Shown here in pieces: positions 6,612-14,134 of a stretch of DNA of 47,093 bases; position 1 is the stretch's first letter, and each line of letters starts with the position of its first letter. A program made the translations under genes and the position numbers. The notes under the pieces are model-generated. The model worked only from the letters and a program-made list of their open reading frames with translations. It did no database searches and was not told where the DNA came from. This stretch comes from a virus. The stretch spans positions 1 through 47,093 of IMG/VR virus record IMGVR_UViG_3300042696_000053; one strand, given 5' to 3'.

Positions 6612-6920
6612 TCAGTCATGGTCGGCCTCCAGCTTGAAGCCTTTACCGGCTCGCAACTGGGTCATCTTCAAAACGTTGGCTCGGGGGATGATTACGACGT
6701 GCCCCACTTCATCGGCGTGGTGGTTGTAGAGCAGCGACACGATCACGCCACGCTCCTCATCAGCCAGCAGAAATCCGGCGACACTAATCGGTTCCAGATA
6801 CTGAGGCGCATCCTTCAACACCTCCTCTCGATCCGTCCAACTGCTCGCAGCCGTCGCCGTATCCATCCACTCGATGAGGACGACCGGCGGGTGCTTCATG
6901 CTCGATCCGCGCTCACTCAT
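6612..6920 (-). CDS. Hypothetical protein
   Basis: A 102-residue protein with alternating strands (VVLIEWMD, SVAGFLLADEERGVIVSLLYN, GHVVIIPRANVLKMTQL) and no catalytic signature. The strand pattern suggests a small beta-sheet domain, possibly an SH3-like or WYL-like fold, which is inference. The start at 6920 overlaps the previous stop by ATGA. Proteins with an IIPRANVL-type ending occur in actinobacterial phage early regions, but I know no function. Confidence 0.62.
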   Translation of the reverse strand: MSERGSSMKHPPVVLIEWMDTATAASSWTDREEVLKDAPQYLEPISVAGFLLADEERGVIVSLLYNHHADEVGHVVIIPRANVLKMTQLRAGKGFKLEADHD

Positions 6921-7567
6921 CGCTCGGCCTCGGAGCGGGCTGCGGGCGGGTCGTCAATCAGGTCGAGGATGTAGCGGACGCCCATCGCGGCCACTTGCAG
7001 CGCCTCATGGCGGGCCTCCGGGGAGCGCCCAGTGTCGCCGCAAACGTGCTCCCACAGTTCGGGGTCTAGTTCCTCGCGGATCACCGCCCAACCCTCATGC
7101 GGGCTGTTGATAGGTGCGTGCTTCGCCCTCGCCTTACCTATCTCCTCTCGAAGTTCGGCCAGTACCACGTCCAGCGACTCAGGCTTGTCGAAGGATTCGA
7201 TGGCCTGCATGAAAGCGTCGGCTTCCTCATCGGATATGTCGAGCGGCTCTAGCGGTGCAACCAGCGGCTCGGCAGGAGTCGGCGCGGCTGCGTACAACCG
7301 GTTGACCCATTCCTTCGCCGTTCGCCGGTAAGCCATCGGCACGCCGGGGTCGCTCCCGATCCGCACAAGGTCTTGCACAAGCAGCGGCGCGGCAGGAGTC
7401 GGGGCGGCTGCCTCGGCCTCTCGCAGGGCGGTACGGATTGCCTGTCGCGCTCCGTCTATCGCTACCGCTTCGCTGGCGGTGTGCCGACCCTTGAAGGCGT
7501 AGTGGTGCAGCATGTCGAGCGCCGCCAGCAGGGCGTCCGTCCTCGGCGTGTTCGCAGCGTCAGTCAT
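6917..7567 (-). CDS. Hypothetical protein with MazG-like C-terminal part
   Basis: A 216-residue protein from the ATG at 7567, a start fixed by an ATGA overlap with the upstream stop. The first 100 residues are helical with two AAPTPAxPL linkers, suggesting an internal duplication. The C-terminal half (LREEIGKARAKHAPINSPHEGWAV, then IREELDPELWEHV and QVAAMGVRYILDL) resembles the all-alpha helices of MazG-like nucleotide pyrophosphohydrolases or related phage proteins. The EExxE-type metal site is only partly evident (REELDPELWE). A nucleotide-pool role is possible; confidence in the fold is moderate and in activity low. Confidence 0.5.
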   Translation of the reverse strand: MTDAANTPRTDALLAALDMLHHYAFKGRHTASEAVAIDGARQAIRTALREAEAAAPTPAAPLLVQDLVRIGSDPGVPMAYRRTAKEWVNRLYAAAPTPAEPLVAPLEPLDISDEEADAFMQAIESFDKPESLDVVLAELREEIGKARAKHAPINSPHEGWAVIREELDPELWEHVCGDTGRSPEARHEALQVAAMGVRYILDLIDDPPAARSEAER

Positions 7568-7854
7568 CGCTCGGCCTCGGGGCATCCATCAGGATGGCTC
7601 TGGCAGCGGTTGCGGCGGCGGCAGGCGTGCTTGTGCGTCGGATAACCGTATCGCTCGATGGTCCACGACAGATCGCCGCATGACCCTTCGCACAGCACGG
7701 CTTCGGCCTCGATGGCGAGGATGCCGCGCCGTATTGCGTCCATGCGATTTCGTGTCTCGATGGGGCGTCCCGGTAGTCGGAATGCTCTCAACACTTCTCG
7801 TCCCGCCGCCGTGGCAGGCTGCTTCGGGGTCGGATCGCTCGGTGTAGGAGTCAT
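7564..7854 (-). CDS. Small Cys-containing hypothetical protein
   Basis: A 96-residue protein started at 7854, where GGAGG sits six bases upstream; an ATG at 7887 has no such site. CEGSCGD in the middle and a C-terminal HACRRRNRCQSHPDGC provide four further cysteine/histidine pairs and look metal-binding. The N-terminus is Thr/Pro-rich and disordered. It is the first gene after the terminator at 8042-8067, so it probably has its own promoter or depends on read-through. Confidence 0.6.
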   Translation of the reverse strand: MTPTPSDPTPKQPATAAGREVLRAFRLPGRPIETRNRMDAIRRGILAIEAEAVLCEGSCGDLSWTIERYGYPTHKHACRRRNRCQSHPDGCPEAER

Positions 7855-8091
7855 GGTGTGCCTCCATGCAATACGTGTGCAGAGCAATCTTACTCCCGGC
7901 TGTCATGCCGATGCAAGGGGCTGGGACTCTGGAGATGACGAGGGGACGAGGGGACATGGCACCAGCGGGCTCCGGCTGACCTGTTCAGGCTCGGTGCGAC
8001 TAGCCGTGCTAGCAGTCGTGCGCTGGTGCGACCAAAGCGAAAGCCCCGGGACCGCTGGCCCGGGGCTCCCACTACTGCGACGACCAGCCTA
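7855..8091. other. 237-bp intergenic gap inside the early operon
   Basis: This is the only real break in the leftward operon. It holds the terminator hairpin at 8042-8067 and, nearer the next gene, a short Pu-rich stretch (GACGAGGGGACGAGGGGACA on the plus strand, around 7937-7956) that contains a direct repeat of GACGAGGG. No reading frame with a convincing ribosome site is seen. A promoter for the 113-7854 block is expected here but I cannot point to a clear one. Confidence 0.5.
8042..8067 (-). terminator. Rho-independent terminator, leftward
   Basis: Perfect 9-bp arms AGCCCCGGG (8042-8050) and CCCGGGGCT (8059-8067) surround an eight-base loop. On the minus strand the stem is followed by TTTCGCTTT, a usable U-tract. 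It follows the stop of the 8092-8562 gene and so closes, fully or partly, the promoter-proximal block of the early operon. The stem is nearly identical to the one at 43407-43432. Confidence 0.78.
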
Positions 8092-8562
8092 CTACCGCTG
8101 CCAGCGCTCCGGGTTCTGGTAGCAGCCATCGCACACCCGGTTGAGATTGCCGGTGCGCTGGTCGCAGTGCAGGCACTGGCGCATCAGATCAGCGGGCTCG
8201 TCTGACTCCACTACCCACGCCTCGCGGCAGTGGCACAGGGCGCACCCACCATAGGGCTCACGCTTGCCCGAAGGCTCGGCGTGTGCATCCAGTGAGTGCC
8301 CGCACGAACAACGGTGCGGGCTCCCGCCCCGGACGATCTGCCAGTCCTCGATCAGCACGTAGACCGGGACCGACCCGGGTATCTGGGCCGCCATGGCGAT
8401 GCCCTCGGCAACGAGCAGCATCTGCGCTCGCTCGCCACCGAACACGATGTGCCGACCGGAGGGCAGCGTGCCCTCGCCCAGCAGCACGGTGTGAGGACCC
8501 GGCTCGTCGGGCAGGGCCACGCGCTCCATGCGCACCATCAGTGGGTCCATCGGTGTGGTCAT
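8092..8562 (-). CDS. Zinc-site-rich hypothetical protein
   Basis: A 156-residue protein. The N-terminal half is beta-rich (HTVLLGEGTLPSGRHIVFGG, IPGSVPVYVLIEDWQIV). The C-terminal half has repeated metal-binding patterns: CSCGHSLDAH, CALCHC and CLHCDQRT with CDGCYQ, nine cysteines in all. It is likely to hold two zinc ions and to bind nucleic acid or protein. It is directly followed by a terminator. Family unknown. Confidence 0.65.
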   Translation of the reverse strand: MTTPMDPLMVRMERVALPDEPGPHTVLLGEGTLPSGRHIVFGGERAQMLLVAEGIAMAAQIPGSVPVYVLIEDWQIVRGGSPHRCSCGHSLDAHAEPSGKREPYGGCALCHCREAWVVESDEPADLMRQCLHCDQRTGNLNRVCDGCYQNPERWQR

Positions 8563-8855
8563 CGCTGCGCCTCCTCATCGAGGATGGCGAGGACGTGCGA
8601 GTACCAAATCGCGGATTCGTACTCGGTAGGTCCGTCTGCATTCTTCACCGCCTCCCGTATCCGCTCTACCGTGGCGCGGCGCTCGGCGGCGGCAGCGTCG
8701 TCCTCAATAGCGACAATGGCTTGGGTGAGATTCGGTTCACGCACATACGTTCCGACCGCGTCGTACCAACCACCAGCGTTATCGAGTTTCTGTCCGGCGG
8801 GAGTGGTAGGCAGCCGAGCGGCTGCCTCGTTGCGGGTCTGTGTGTTTTCTTTCAT
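8559..8855 (-). CDS. Small helical hypothetical protein
   Basis: A 98-residue protein when started at 8855, where GGAGG lies seven bases upstream. The longer frame back to 9074 is antisense-like shadow of the CobT-like gene and is rejected. The product is mostly helical (LTQAIVAIEDDAAAAERRAT, then VERIREAVKNA) with a conserved-looking YESAIWYSHVLAILDEEAQ end. It overlaps the following gene by ATGA. Function is unknown. Confidence 0.62.
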   Translation of the reverse strand: MKENTQTRNEAAARLPTTPAGQKLDNAGGWYDAVGTYVREPNLTQAIVAIEDDAAAAERRATVERIREAVKNADGPTEYESAIWYSHVLAILDEEAQR

Positions 8856-8890
8856 TACAGTGCCTCCTGTTGTGCGGGCCACGGCTGGCT

Positions 8891-10996
8891 CTACGCCAGC
8901 CGCCCCATGATCTTGGCCATCTTCCGACCCAGCAGGTCCCAGTCTCCTTCCCATGGGACCACGTACTCGGGCAGGTAGCACTCGTTCTGCGTCTCGGTCA
9001 GGCCGCCGTCGATGGCGACACTGATCACGCCGATCCCGTCCTTGCGCACGGACTCGACCGCGCCTCGCACCCACGACTCATCCTCGTTCGGTGCCCCATC
9101 GCTGAGGACCACCATTACGCTGCGCTCGCGTGGGCTGCGCTCGCGGCGAATCACCTCGCCCAGCGCCCGGATGGCGCTGGCGTCGTTGTTCCCACCGCTG
9201 GCGTCGATGGCCCGCACCCGGTTGATCTTGTCGCCTCGGCGCCCGTCATACACGTCCCACAGCGCGGTGCCGTTCCACGAGTAGTTGTGCGCCCAGATAT
9301 GGACCCGGATGCCGGGCACCCGCTGCAGGGCCTCCGCGATGTTGGCCGTCAGGGTGCCCGCTACCTCGACCAGCCGGGGTGCATCCCACTCGTTCCACGC
9401 GCGGGCAGCCATGCTGCCCGAGGCATCCACCAGCAGGTGCAGGTCCAGCCGGTCGGGGCTCAGTGCCTCGCGCCGGGTGAACACGGTGTCAAAGCCCGCC
9501 GCCACCCGGTAGACCCGGTGCCCGCTGACGCGGCCCGAGCGGGCCACGGTGCGGTTGTCGTGCGACGTGCGACGGCTGGTGAACGCTGCCCGCAGGGCGG
9601 CCTGCACCTCGGGGCTGGTGTTGGGCTTGCTGCCTTTCTTCTCGACCGGGATCACCTTCACCCGCACCTTGTGGGCCTTAGCACCCTCGCGGTGGGTGAC
9701 CGTAATCTCCTGCTTGTTGACCGCCGTGGCCCGGGTGTTCAGGTTGCGGGCCACGTTCAGGTCCCGATTCCGATCATCGTTGGTCAGCGCGTCATGGGCC
9801 TCCAGCGGCAGTGGGCTGGTCAGGGCGTCGTTGCGATCCTGCGCGGCCCCCTCCATGACCGGGGTGCCATCGGCACCGTCGCCCCGGTTGGGGCCGTAGG
9901 TGCTGCTGGTCACCTCAGCATCGGCAGCCAACGCCTCGGCGTCCGCGTCCCGGGCCTCGTCGGCGTGGGTGTAGCGGCCATCGCCATCGGCGTTGGGCTC
10001 GGCGCTGGACTCGGTGCTGGACTGGCCAGCGGGCTCACCGTCGGGCTCACCCTGCTGCTGGGCCTCACCATCGGCCTCACCATCGGCCTCATCGGCCTCG
10101 GCGGCCCCGGCACTGCCGGGCTCCTGCTCGCCGGGCTCATCGCTCGGTGCGCTGGGGTCCGGCTGGTCCAGATCGCTGTCGTCCTCGGACTGCCCCGACT
10201 GCCCCGGCTGCGACTGCTCGCCGGGCTCGGGCCGTTCCTCGGGCAGGGGTTCGATGTGGTCCAGCGCCTCGCGGATGAGGGCCACGTGGTCCTTGGGCTT
10301 GTCGGCCACCTTCATGCGGTCGCCCCATGCCCGCCACCATGCCCGCTCAGCCAGCATCAGCGGGTCGCTGCCCCACTGGGTCCAGCGCAGGTAGCGGATG
10401 GCTGCCAGCCCGAGGTTCAGCGCCTCCTGACGCGTCTGGGGGGCTCGGGTGACCATGCCTCGGGGGTAGCGCTGGGTGATCCACCACGCCCCGAGGCTGA
10501 ACAGCCCAGTGTAGGTGGGCCAGCGCTGGCTGGTCTGGTACTCCAGCCGCTCGTCGTCGCCGATGTTGCTGAGCGTCTGGGCCCGCTCGTAGACCACCCG
10601 GGACTCGGCCCGGAAGGCCTTGGCCACGGCCCGCCCCATCGGTGCGCTGATCCGGGTATGCCCGGCCTCATGCACGCCCATGGCGGTGGTCACGCCCAGC
10701 CGCTCCAGCAGGGTCAGCCGCTGGTCCACCAGCGCGGCGGTGGTGATGCCGACCCGCTTGGCCTGCAGGTCGGTGCCCGCCGTGCTGACCTGACCGGACA
10801 GCATGACCGCGTAATGGTCGCCCCCGGCCATGGCGTTGACAATGCTGGTCACCCCGGCCAGCACGGTCTCCACCGACTGGGCATCGGTGCCGCCGGAGTA
10901 GCCCCAGCCGCTCCACAGGTCGGCCACAGCGGGCGGGACGCCCGGGTAGTCGGTGGTGCGGTCGATGGTGCGCTCGGTGTCAGCCTGTGCGGTCAT
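8891..10996 (-). CDS. CobT-like metallopeptidase-VWA protein
   Basis: A 701-residue protein. Near residue 109 stands HEAGH, a zinc-metallopeptidase HExxH motif, and at 144-152 NIGDDERLE matches the NxxEDxRxE element of CobT-type proteins that supplies the third ligand. Residues about 250-400 form a long acidic, Gln/Gly/Ser-rich linker, also typical of CobT. The C-terminal third is a von Willebrand A domain with a MIDAS motif DASGSM (D524, S526, S528) and a later SDGAPN. VWA partners of MoxR ATPases bind targets through this metal site, and the ATPase gene is immediately upstream (ATGA overlap). In bacteria CobS-CobT insert cobalt into corrin; no cobalamin genes are here, so a protein-remodelling or proteolytic role in host takeover is more likely. 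Confidence 0.85.
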   Translation of the reverse strand: MTAQADTERTIDRTTDYPGVPPAVADLWSGWGYSGGTDAQSVETVLAGVTSIVNAMAGGDHYAVMLSGQVSTAGTDLQAKRVGITTAALVDQRLTLLERLGVTTAMGVHEAGHTRISAPMGRAVAKAFRAESRVVYERAQTLSNIGDDERLEYQTSQRWPTYTGLFSLGAWWITQRYPRGMVTRAPQTRQEALNLGLAAIRYLRWTQWGSDPLMLAERAWWRAWGDRMKVADKPKDHVALIREALDHIEPLPEERPEPGEQSQPGQSGQSEDDSDLDQPDPSAPSDEPGEQEPGSAGAAEADEADGEADGEAQQQGEPDGEPAGQSSTESSAEPNADGDGRYTHADEARDADAEALAADAEVTSSTYGPNRGDGADGTPVMEGAAQDRNDALTSPLPLEAHDALTNDDRNRDLNVARNLNTRATAVNKQEITVTHREGAKAHKVRVKVIPVEKKGSKPNTSPEVQAALRAAFTSRRTSHDNRTVARSGRVSGHRVYRVAAGFDTVFTRREALSPDRLDLHLLVDASGSMAARAWNEWDAPRLVEVAGTLTANIAEALQRVPGIRVHIWAHNYSWNGTALWDVYDGRRGDKINRVRAIDASGGNNDASAIRALGEVIRRERSPRERSVMVVLSDGAPNEDESWVRGAVESVRKDGIGVISVAIDGGLTETQNECYLPEYVVPWEGDWDLLGRKMAKIMGRLA

Positions 10997-12621
10997 GCGG
11001 GCACCTCCCCGTCCTCAGCCGGAACGGTCACCGGGTTGAACGCCATGCACTGGGCCAGCGCGTTGTTGGGATAGTCCCGCACGCAGGTCCGGCAGTGGGT
11101 GCTGGCCGACACCTCGGTGCCGATGCCGTGCTGCTCGGCGCCGTGGCCGCAGTGGCACAGCCCGGTCCCGGTCATCACCTGCCCGGCCTTGGGCTCACGC
11201 CATGCGATCCCGGCCACGTGGGTCAGGACCAGCGCTCGCTCGCTGTTGCTGGCGCCCTCGGCGTTGAAGCCGTCCAGCACGGCGGCCTCGACCGCCAGCC
11301 GGGCGTACCGCTCGCCGTAGGTGGCGATCTGCCACGCGGCGCTCAGCAACTGGCGGGTGCTGACCGGGGGATGGGCACCGGACTCCGCGCTCTGGCGGGT
11401 CAGGGCGCCCAGCCGGGCGAGGTTGGCGGCTTGGTACTCGCTCAGCCCGGGCACGCGGTCCAGCAGCAGCGCCTTCTCGTCGGTCTCGGTCAGCGGGTCC
11501 ACCATGATCCACGACCCGATGCGGGTGCGGATCGCCTCGTCCAGCGGCTCGGTACCGAGGAACGCGGAGCCGATGTTGGCGGTGACCACGATCTGCACGG
11601 CGCGGTTCACCCGCTCCCGCTTGCCGGTCTGCGGGATCGTCACCGACCCCGACCCGTCCAGCAGCGGCAGCATGGCGTTCAGCGCTCGCAGGTTGGCGCG
11701 GTTCACCTCGTCCAGCAGCAGGGTCCGTGCTCCCGGCAGGGTGATCGCCAGCAGCAGGTCGGAGGGCACGAACTTGGTGCCCGACCCGTCCAGCGTGACG
11801 GTGCCGAACCAGTCACCCGGCTCGACCACGCCCGAGGCGTCGAACTTCACGACCTCCAGCCCCTCGTCCGCGCTCAGGGCGTGGACGGCGTGGGTCTTGC
11901 CTGCTCCCGAGGGGCCGACCATGGCGATGACCATGGGCTGGCCCGCTCGGTGGGCGGCACGGGCCATCTCCCACTTCTGGCGGGCGGTCTTGCTGAGCAC
12001 GATCTTCCCGGCGTAGGCGGCAGGCAGGGCCTGTAGCACCCCATTGGTCGCACTCGGTGCGGGCAATACCGGCGGTGCGACCTCCGGTGCGCCCAGTCCC
12101 GGCTGGGGGTGCTCAGCCCCCTCGGGGCTCGGGCCAGTCGGGGCCGGAGTCGGGGCCGGGCTCGGGGCCACCAGACTGCCGACCCGGCTGGGGTCCAGCG
12201 CCTGCCAGCCGGTGCTGGTGCGGGCCGCGCTGACCCCAGCGCCGTCGTAGAGCGGCAGCACCTGACGCGGTGCGGCTCGCAGCACGTGGGCCTTGGTTCG
12301 CCAGTCACGCTGCAGGCTGACGCCATCGGGGCTCATCAGCCGGTTGGCGCGGACCAGCAGGGCCTCGGGCAGGGTGACCGGGGCGCCGGGGGTGTGCGGC
12401 TGCTCGGTCGGGCTGGCCACGACGGTCCAGTGCGGGACCGGCTCGGTGGCGTACTGCACGTTCAGGCCCCAGCCATCGGCGCTGAGCCCGACGCTCAGCC
12501 AGTCAGGATTGGTGTGCAGCGTGGCATCGCTGATGGAGTCCACGGTGGTGACCACGCCGGTGCCTGACGCCCGCAGCCGGGTGATCAGGGTGTCGCGGTC
12601 GGGGTAGGTGAGTCGAGCCAT
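10993..12621 (-). CDS. MoxR/CobS-like AAA+ ATPase
   Basis: A 542-residue protein. Residues about 1-150 form an N-terminal domain unknown to me, followed by a Pro/Ala linker and the AAA+ core: Walker A GPSGAGKT (236-243), Walker B TLLLDEVNRA (D304, E305), sensor-1 N349 in VTANIGS, and an arginine finger in EAIRTRIGSW (R365 or R367). It is the dynein-related/MoxR class that acts as a hexameric motor. The C-terminus adds a zinc motif (CHCGH, then THCRTC). The next gene encodes the CobT-like VWA partner, overlapping by four bases, so the two form one machine. The start at 12621 has GGAGG nine bases upstream. Confidence 0.87.
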   Translation of the reverse strand: MARLTYPDRDTLITRLRASGTGVVTTVDSISDATLHTNPDWLSVGLSADGWGLNVQYATEPVPHWTVVASPTEQPHTPGAPVTLPEALLVRANRLMSPDGVSLQRDWRTKAHVLRAAPRQVLPLYDGAGVSAARTSTGWQALDPSRVGSLVAPSPAPTPAPTGPSPEGAEHPQPGLGAPEVAPPVLPAPSATNGVLQALPAAYAGKIVLSKTARQKWEMARAAHRAGQPMVIAMVGPSGAGKTHAVHALSADEGLEVVKFDASGVVEPGDWFGTVTLDGSGTKFVPSDLLLAITLPGARTLLLDEVNRANLRALNAMLPLLDGSGSVTIPQTGKRERVNRAVQIVVTANIGSAFLGTEPLDEAIRTRIGSWIMVDPLTETDEKALLLDRVPGLSEYQAANLARLGALTRQSAESGAHPPVSTRQLLSAAWQIATYGERYARLAVEAAVLDGFNAEGASNSERALVLTHVAGIAWREPKAGQVMTGTGLCHCGHGAEQHGIGTEVSASTHCRTCVRDYPNNALAQCMAFNPVTVPAEDGEVPA

Positions 12622-12634
12622 CTGGGTGTGCCTC

Positions 12635-12772
12635 CTAGCGCTCGGTGGCCGGATGGGTGATCCGGTACAGCCGGTCGACGGCGAGGGCCATGCCCACCGC
12701 GTAGCCGGTGATGAGGACGCCTGCCGCAGCGAGGATCGCCATGGCGAGGGCCGGGTGAATGGGGAGCAGCAT
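12635..12772 (-). CDS. 45-residue membrane peptide, first gene of the early operon
   Basis: The short product MLLPIHPALAMAILAAAGVL continues to 45 residues with one long hydrophobic segment (about residues 6-33) and a basic C-terminal tail. GGAGG lies nine bases before the ATG at 12772. The in-frame extension to 13027 lacks a ribosome site and is read from the leader, so it is not adopted. It is transcribed ahead of the AAA+ gene. Function is unknown. Confidence 0.6.
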   Translation of the reverse strand: MLLPIHPALAMAILAAAGVLITGYAVGMALAVDRLYRITHPATER

Positions 12773-13323
12773 CTGCTCGTGCCTCCAACGCTCCGGGGTC
12801 GGTGCCGTCTGGTCGGTCACCCCGTAGGGGTGATGGTACAGCAGGATGCAGTAGGCCTGCAAGGTCTGGGCGCACACCGGTGGCGGTGATCGTGGGACCG
12901 ACGGTGGTGACGGTGGGATGACGATGGGGGTGACGGTGGGTGTGAGGAGGGCCGAAGGCCCGACGAACGTAGGCCGGTAGGCTTGGTGGTAGGTGTGGCT
13001 AAGGGTAGGTAGGCGGTAGTAGTCCACACCGTCCTTGGCTTGGTATCCCCCGGGTTGGGGGTGGTTCTAGGTTGACGGTAAGTACCCGGTCCCCTACTGG
13101 CTTTTCTCTAAAGCCCTACGCGCTGTGAATACAGCCCCTGTAGATTACTTACCCAATCCACCGAACCCCTAGTACCAAATGCAGTAAGTGAGCAGTCTAA
13201 AGTAAGTAAATAGGGGTCCTGTAATAGGTAGGTTCCCTCTGAACAACTGGTTCTGAGAAGATAAGAGTTCTCTTACTAAATACCTACCTAGTTACCAGTG
13301 GCTACCCCTATAATCCCCAACCC
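12773..13323. promoter_or_regulatory. Divergent control region, possible origin (551 bp)
   Basis: No convincing gene lies here. The left part (12773-12965) is the leader of the leftward operon and has two inverted repeats, TCACCCC-GTA-GGGGTGA (12818-12834) and GGGCC-GAA-GGCCC (12949-12961), plus two copies of TGACGGTGGG (12908-12917 and 12931-12940). The middle (12969-13013) holds five GTAGG cores, four of them as GGTAGG. The right part is clearly AT-richer than the rest of the genome and holds GTAAGTR four times: 13078-13084, 13146-13152 (inverted), 13184-13190 and 13202-13208. It also has an inverted repeat TAAGAG-TT-CTCTTA (13262-13275) and a possible plus-strand -35 TTGACG at 13072 with TACTGG 17 bases on. 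Divergent operons leave this point. A control region is a strong inference; origin function is a guess. Confidence 0.65.
13309..13314 (+). promoter_or_regulatory. TATAAT -10 element driving a leaderless gene
   Basis: A perfect TATAAT lies nine bases before the ATG at 13324. A transcript would start within two or three bases of the ATG, and no Shine-Dalgarno sequence is present, so the mRNA is probably leaderless. No good -35 is seen 16-18 bases upstream, where an activator site could substitute. The inverted repeat at 13262-13275 lies at about -60 to -46. Confidence 0.6.
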
Positions 13324-13491
13324 ATGGGCTTCATCGACTGGCACTGCAACCCACTCAGCGTCCCCTGTCCCCGTTGCGGTGCTGCCGTCGGTGAGGAATG
13401 CCGCCGTGTCCGTCCTTCACCCCGGCGAGGAACCCACCGCAAGGCTCGTCACCGGGTGCGTTGGCAGCAAGCCACTCGCGCTGGGCGTTGA
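13324..13491 (+). CDS. Zinc-knuckle protein, copy 1 (first rightward gene)
   Basis: A 55-residue protein. CPRCGAAVGEEC followed by a basic stretch and RHRVRWQQA gives a C-x2-C-x6-C-type zinc knuckle with downstream histidines, a pattern of tiny phage DNA-binding proteins. It resembles the next gene product (both have CPxCxAxVGxxC and HRxRWQxA), so the pair is probably a duplication. The start follows a perfect -10 box with no Shine-Dalgarno site. Being first behind the control region, it may be a regulator of late genes. Confidence 0.68.
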   Translation: MGFIDWHCNPLSVPCPRCGAAVGEECRRVRPSPRRGTHRKARHRVRWQQATRAGR

Positions 13492-13527
13492 CCCGACGCA
13501 CCACCCGGCGCTGCTAGCATCCAGCCC

Positions 13528-13731
13528 GTGAGTGACACCCCGCTCAGCGCCAAGACCGTCATCACCACCGTCGCCTGCCCCGACTGTCTGGCCCCGGTCG
13601 GAACCCAGTGCCTGCTGGGCGCCCGCTTCAAGACCAGTCCGCACCGCAACCGTTGGCAGGACGCCCGGCGTGCGCTAGGCTTACCGCCGTCACGTGGCGA
13701 ACGCGCCGCCCGGGCACCACAGCGGGGCTGA
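13528..13731 (+). CDS. Zinc-knuckle protein, copy 2
   Basis: A 67-residue protein from a GTG at 13528. CPDCLAPVGTQC and SPHRNRWQDA match the preceding gene product. The N-terminus is Ser/Thr-rich and the C-terminus basic. TAGCAT (13515-13520) lies seven bases before the GTG with no Shine-Dalgarno site, again suggesting a leaderless start; TTGACC at 13488 is 21 bases further up, too far for a standard -35. It is a probable nucleic-acid-binding regulator. Confidence 0.65.
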   Translation: MSDTPLSAKTVITTVACPDCLAPVGTQCLLGARFKTSPHRNRWQDARRALGLPPSRGERAARAPQRG

Positions 13732-13750
13732 ACAGCAGGACTGAGGGCTG

Positions 13751-13897
13751 ATGGCCGACTTCTACCGTCACCTGCGAGCCGGAGGGGAAAGCGCCGCCGT
13801 GATCCTGATGATCGGGCACCCCGCGCTGGCGCTGGTCCGCTGGTTGCTGGGACTGGTCTTGGGCCCGGTCTTGGGCTCAGCAGCAGGCAAGCCCTGA
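13751..13897 (+). CDS. 48-residue small membrane protein
   Basis: The frame begins MADFYRHLRAGGESAAVILM and contains a hydrophobic stretch (about residues 15-45) broken by HPALALVRW, so one long or two short membrane segments. GAGGG sits just before the ATG. The stop overlaps an ATG at 13897 by one base (TGATG), which opens the alternative long frame discussed under the 14146 gene. Function is unknown. Confidence 0.58.
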   Translation: MADFYRHLRAGGESAAVILMIGHPALALVRWLLGLVLGPVLGSAAGKP

Positions 13898-13999
13898 TGC
13901 CGACCCTGCCGCCGGGTCGAGGCTCAGCCCCGATCCCGGGCGCCAAACTGGTCGGGCCACCGGGTGCACCATTGGCCGCACGAGGAGGAGTGAACCCAG

Positions 14000-14134
14000 A
14001 TGCCAGTCAGGAAAGTCTCGGGGGGCTACCGCTACGGGACTTCCGGCAAGACCTATCACGGCAAGGGAGCCAAGGCCAAGGCGGCGAAGCAGGGCCGCGC
14101 CATTCAGGCCTCCAAGCACCGCAAGACGAAGTAG
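14000..14134 (+). CDS. 44-residue basic protein of a common phage type
   Basis: The product MPVRKVSGGYRYGTSGKTYH continues with a Lys/Ala-rich tail ending in KHRKTK. Short proteins of exactly this pattern (PVRKVxGGYRYGxxGKxYxGKGAKAKAxxQGRAI) recur in many tailed phages, usually in structural regions, with unknown role. AGGAGGAG is placed nine bases before the ATG, one of the strongest ribosome sites in the window. The TAG stop forms part of the TAGACT -10 box of the next gene. Confidence 0.72.
   Translation: MPVRKVSGGYRYGTSGKTYHGKGAKAKAAKQGRAIQASKHRKTK

Noticed and set aside
8840-11074. Open reading frame of 744 codons on the plus strand
   Set aside because: Antisense to the CobT-like gene, which has HEAGH and MIDAS motifs and a coupled operon position.
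12635-13027. 130-codon form of the first early gene
   Set aside because: The upstream part has no ribosome site and runs through the repeat-rich leader. The ATG at 12772 has GGAGG at suitable distance.
12900-13210. CRISPR-like array from iterated short motifs
   Set aside because: Repeats are only 6-10 bases, irregularly spaced and in both orientations; no cas genes.
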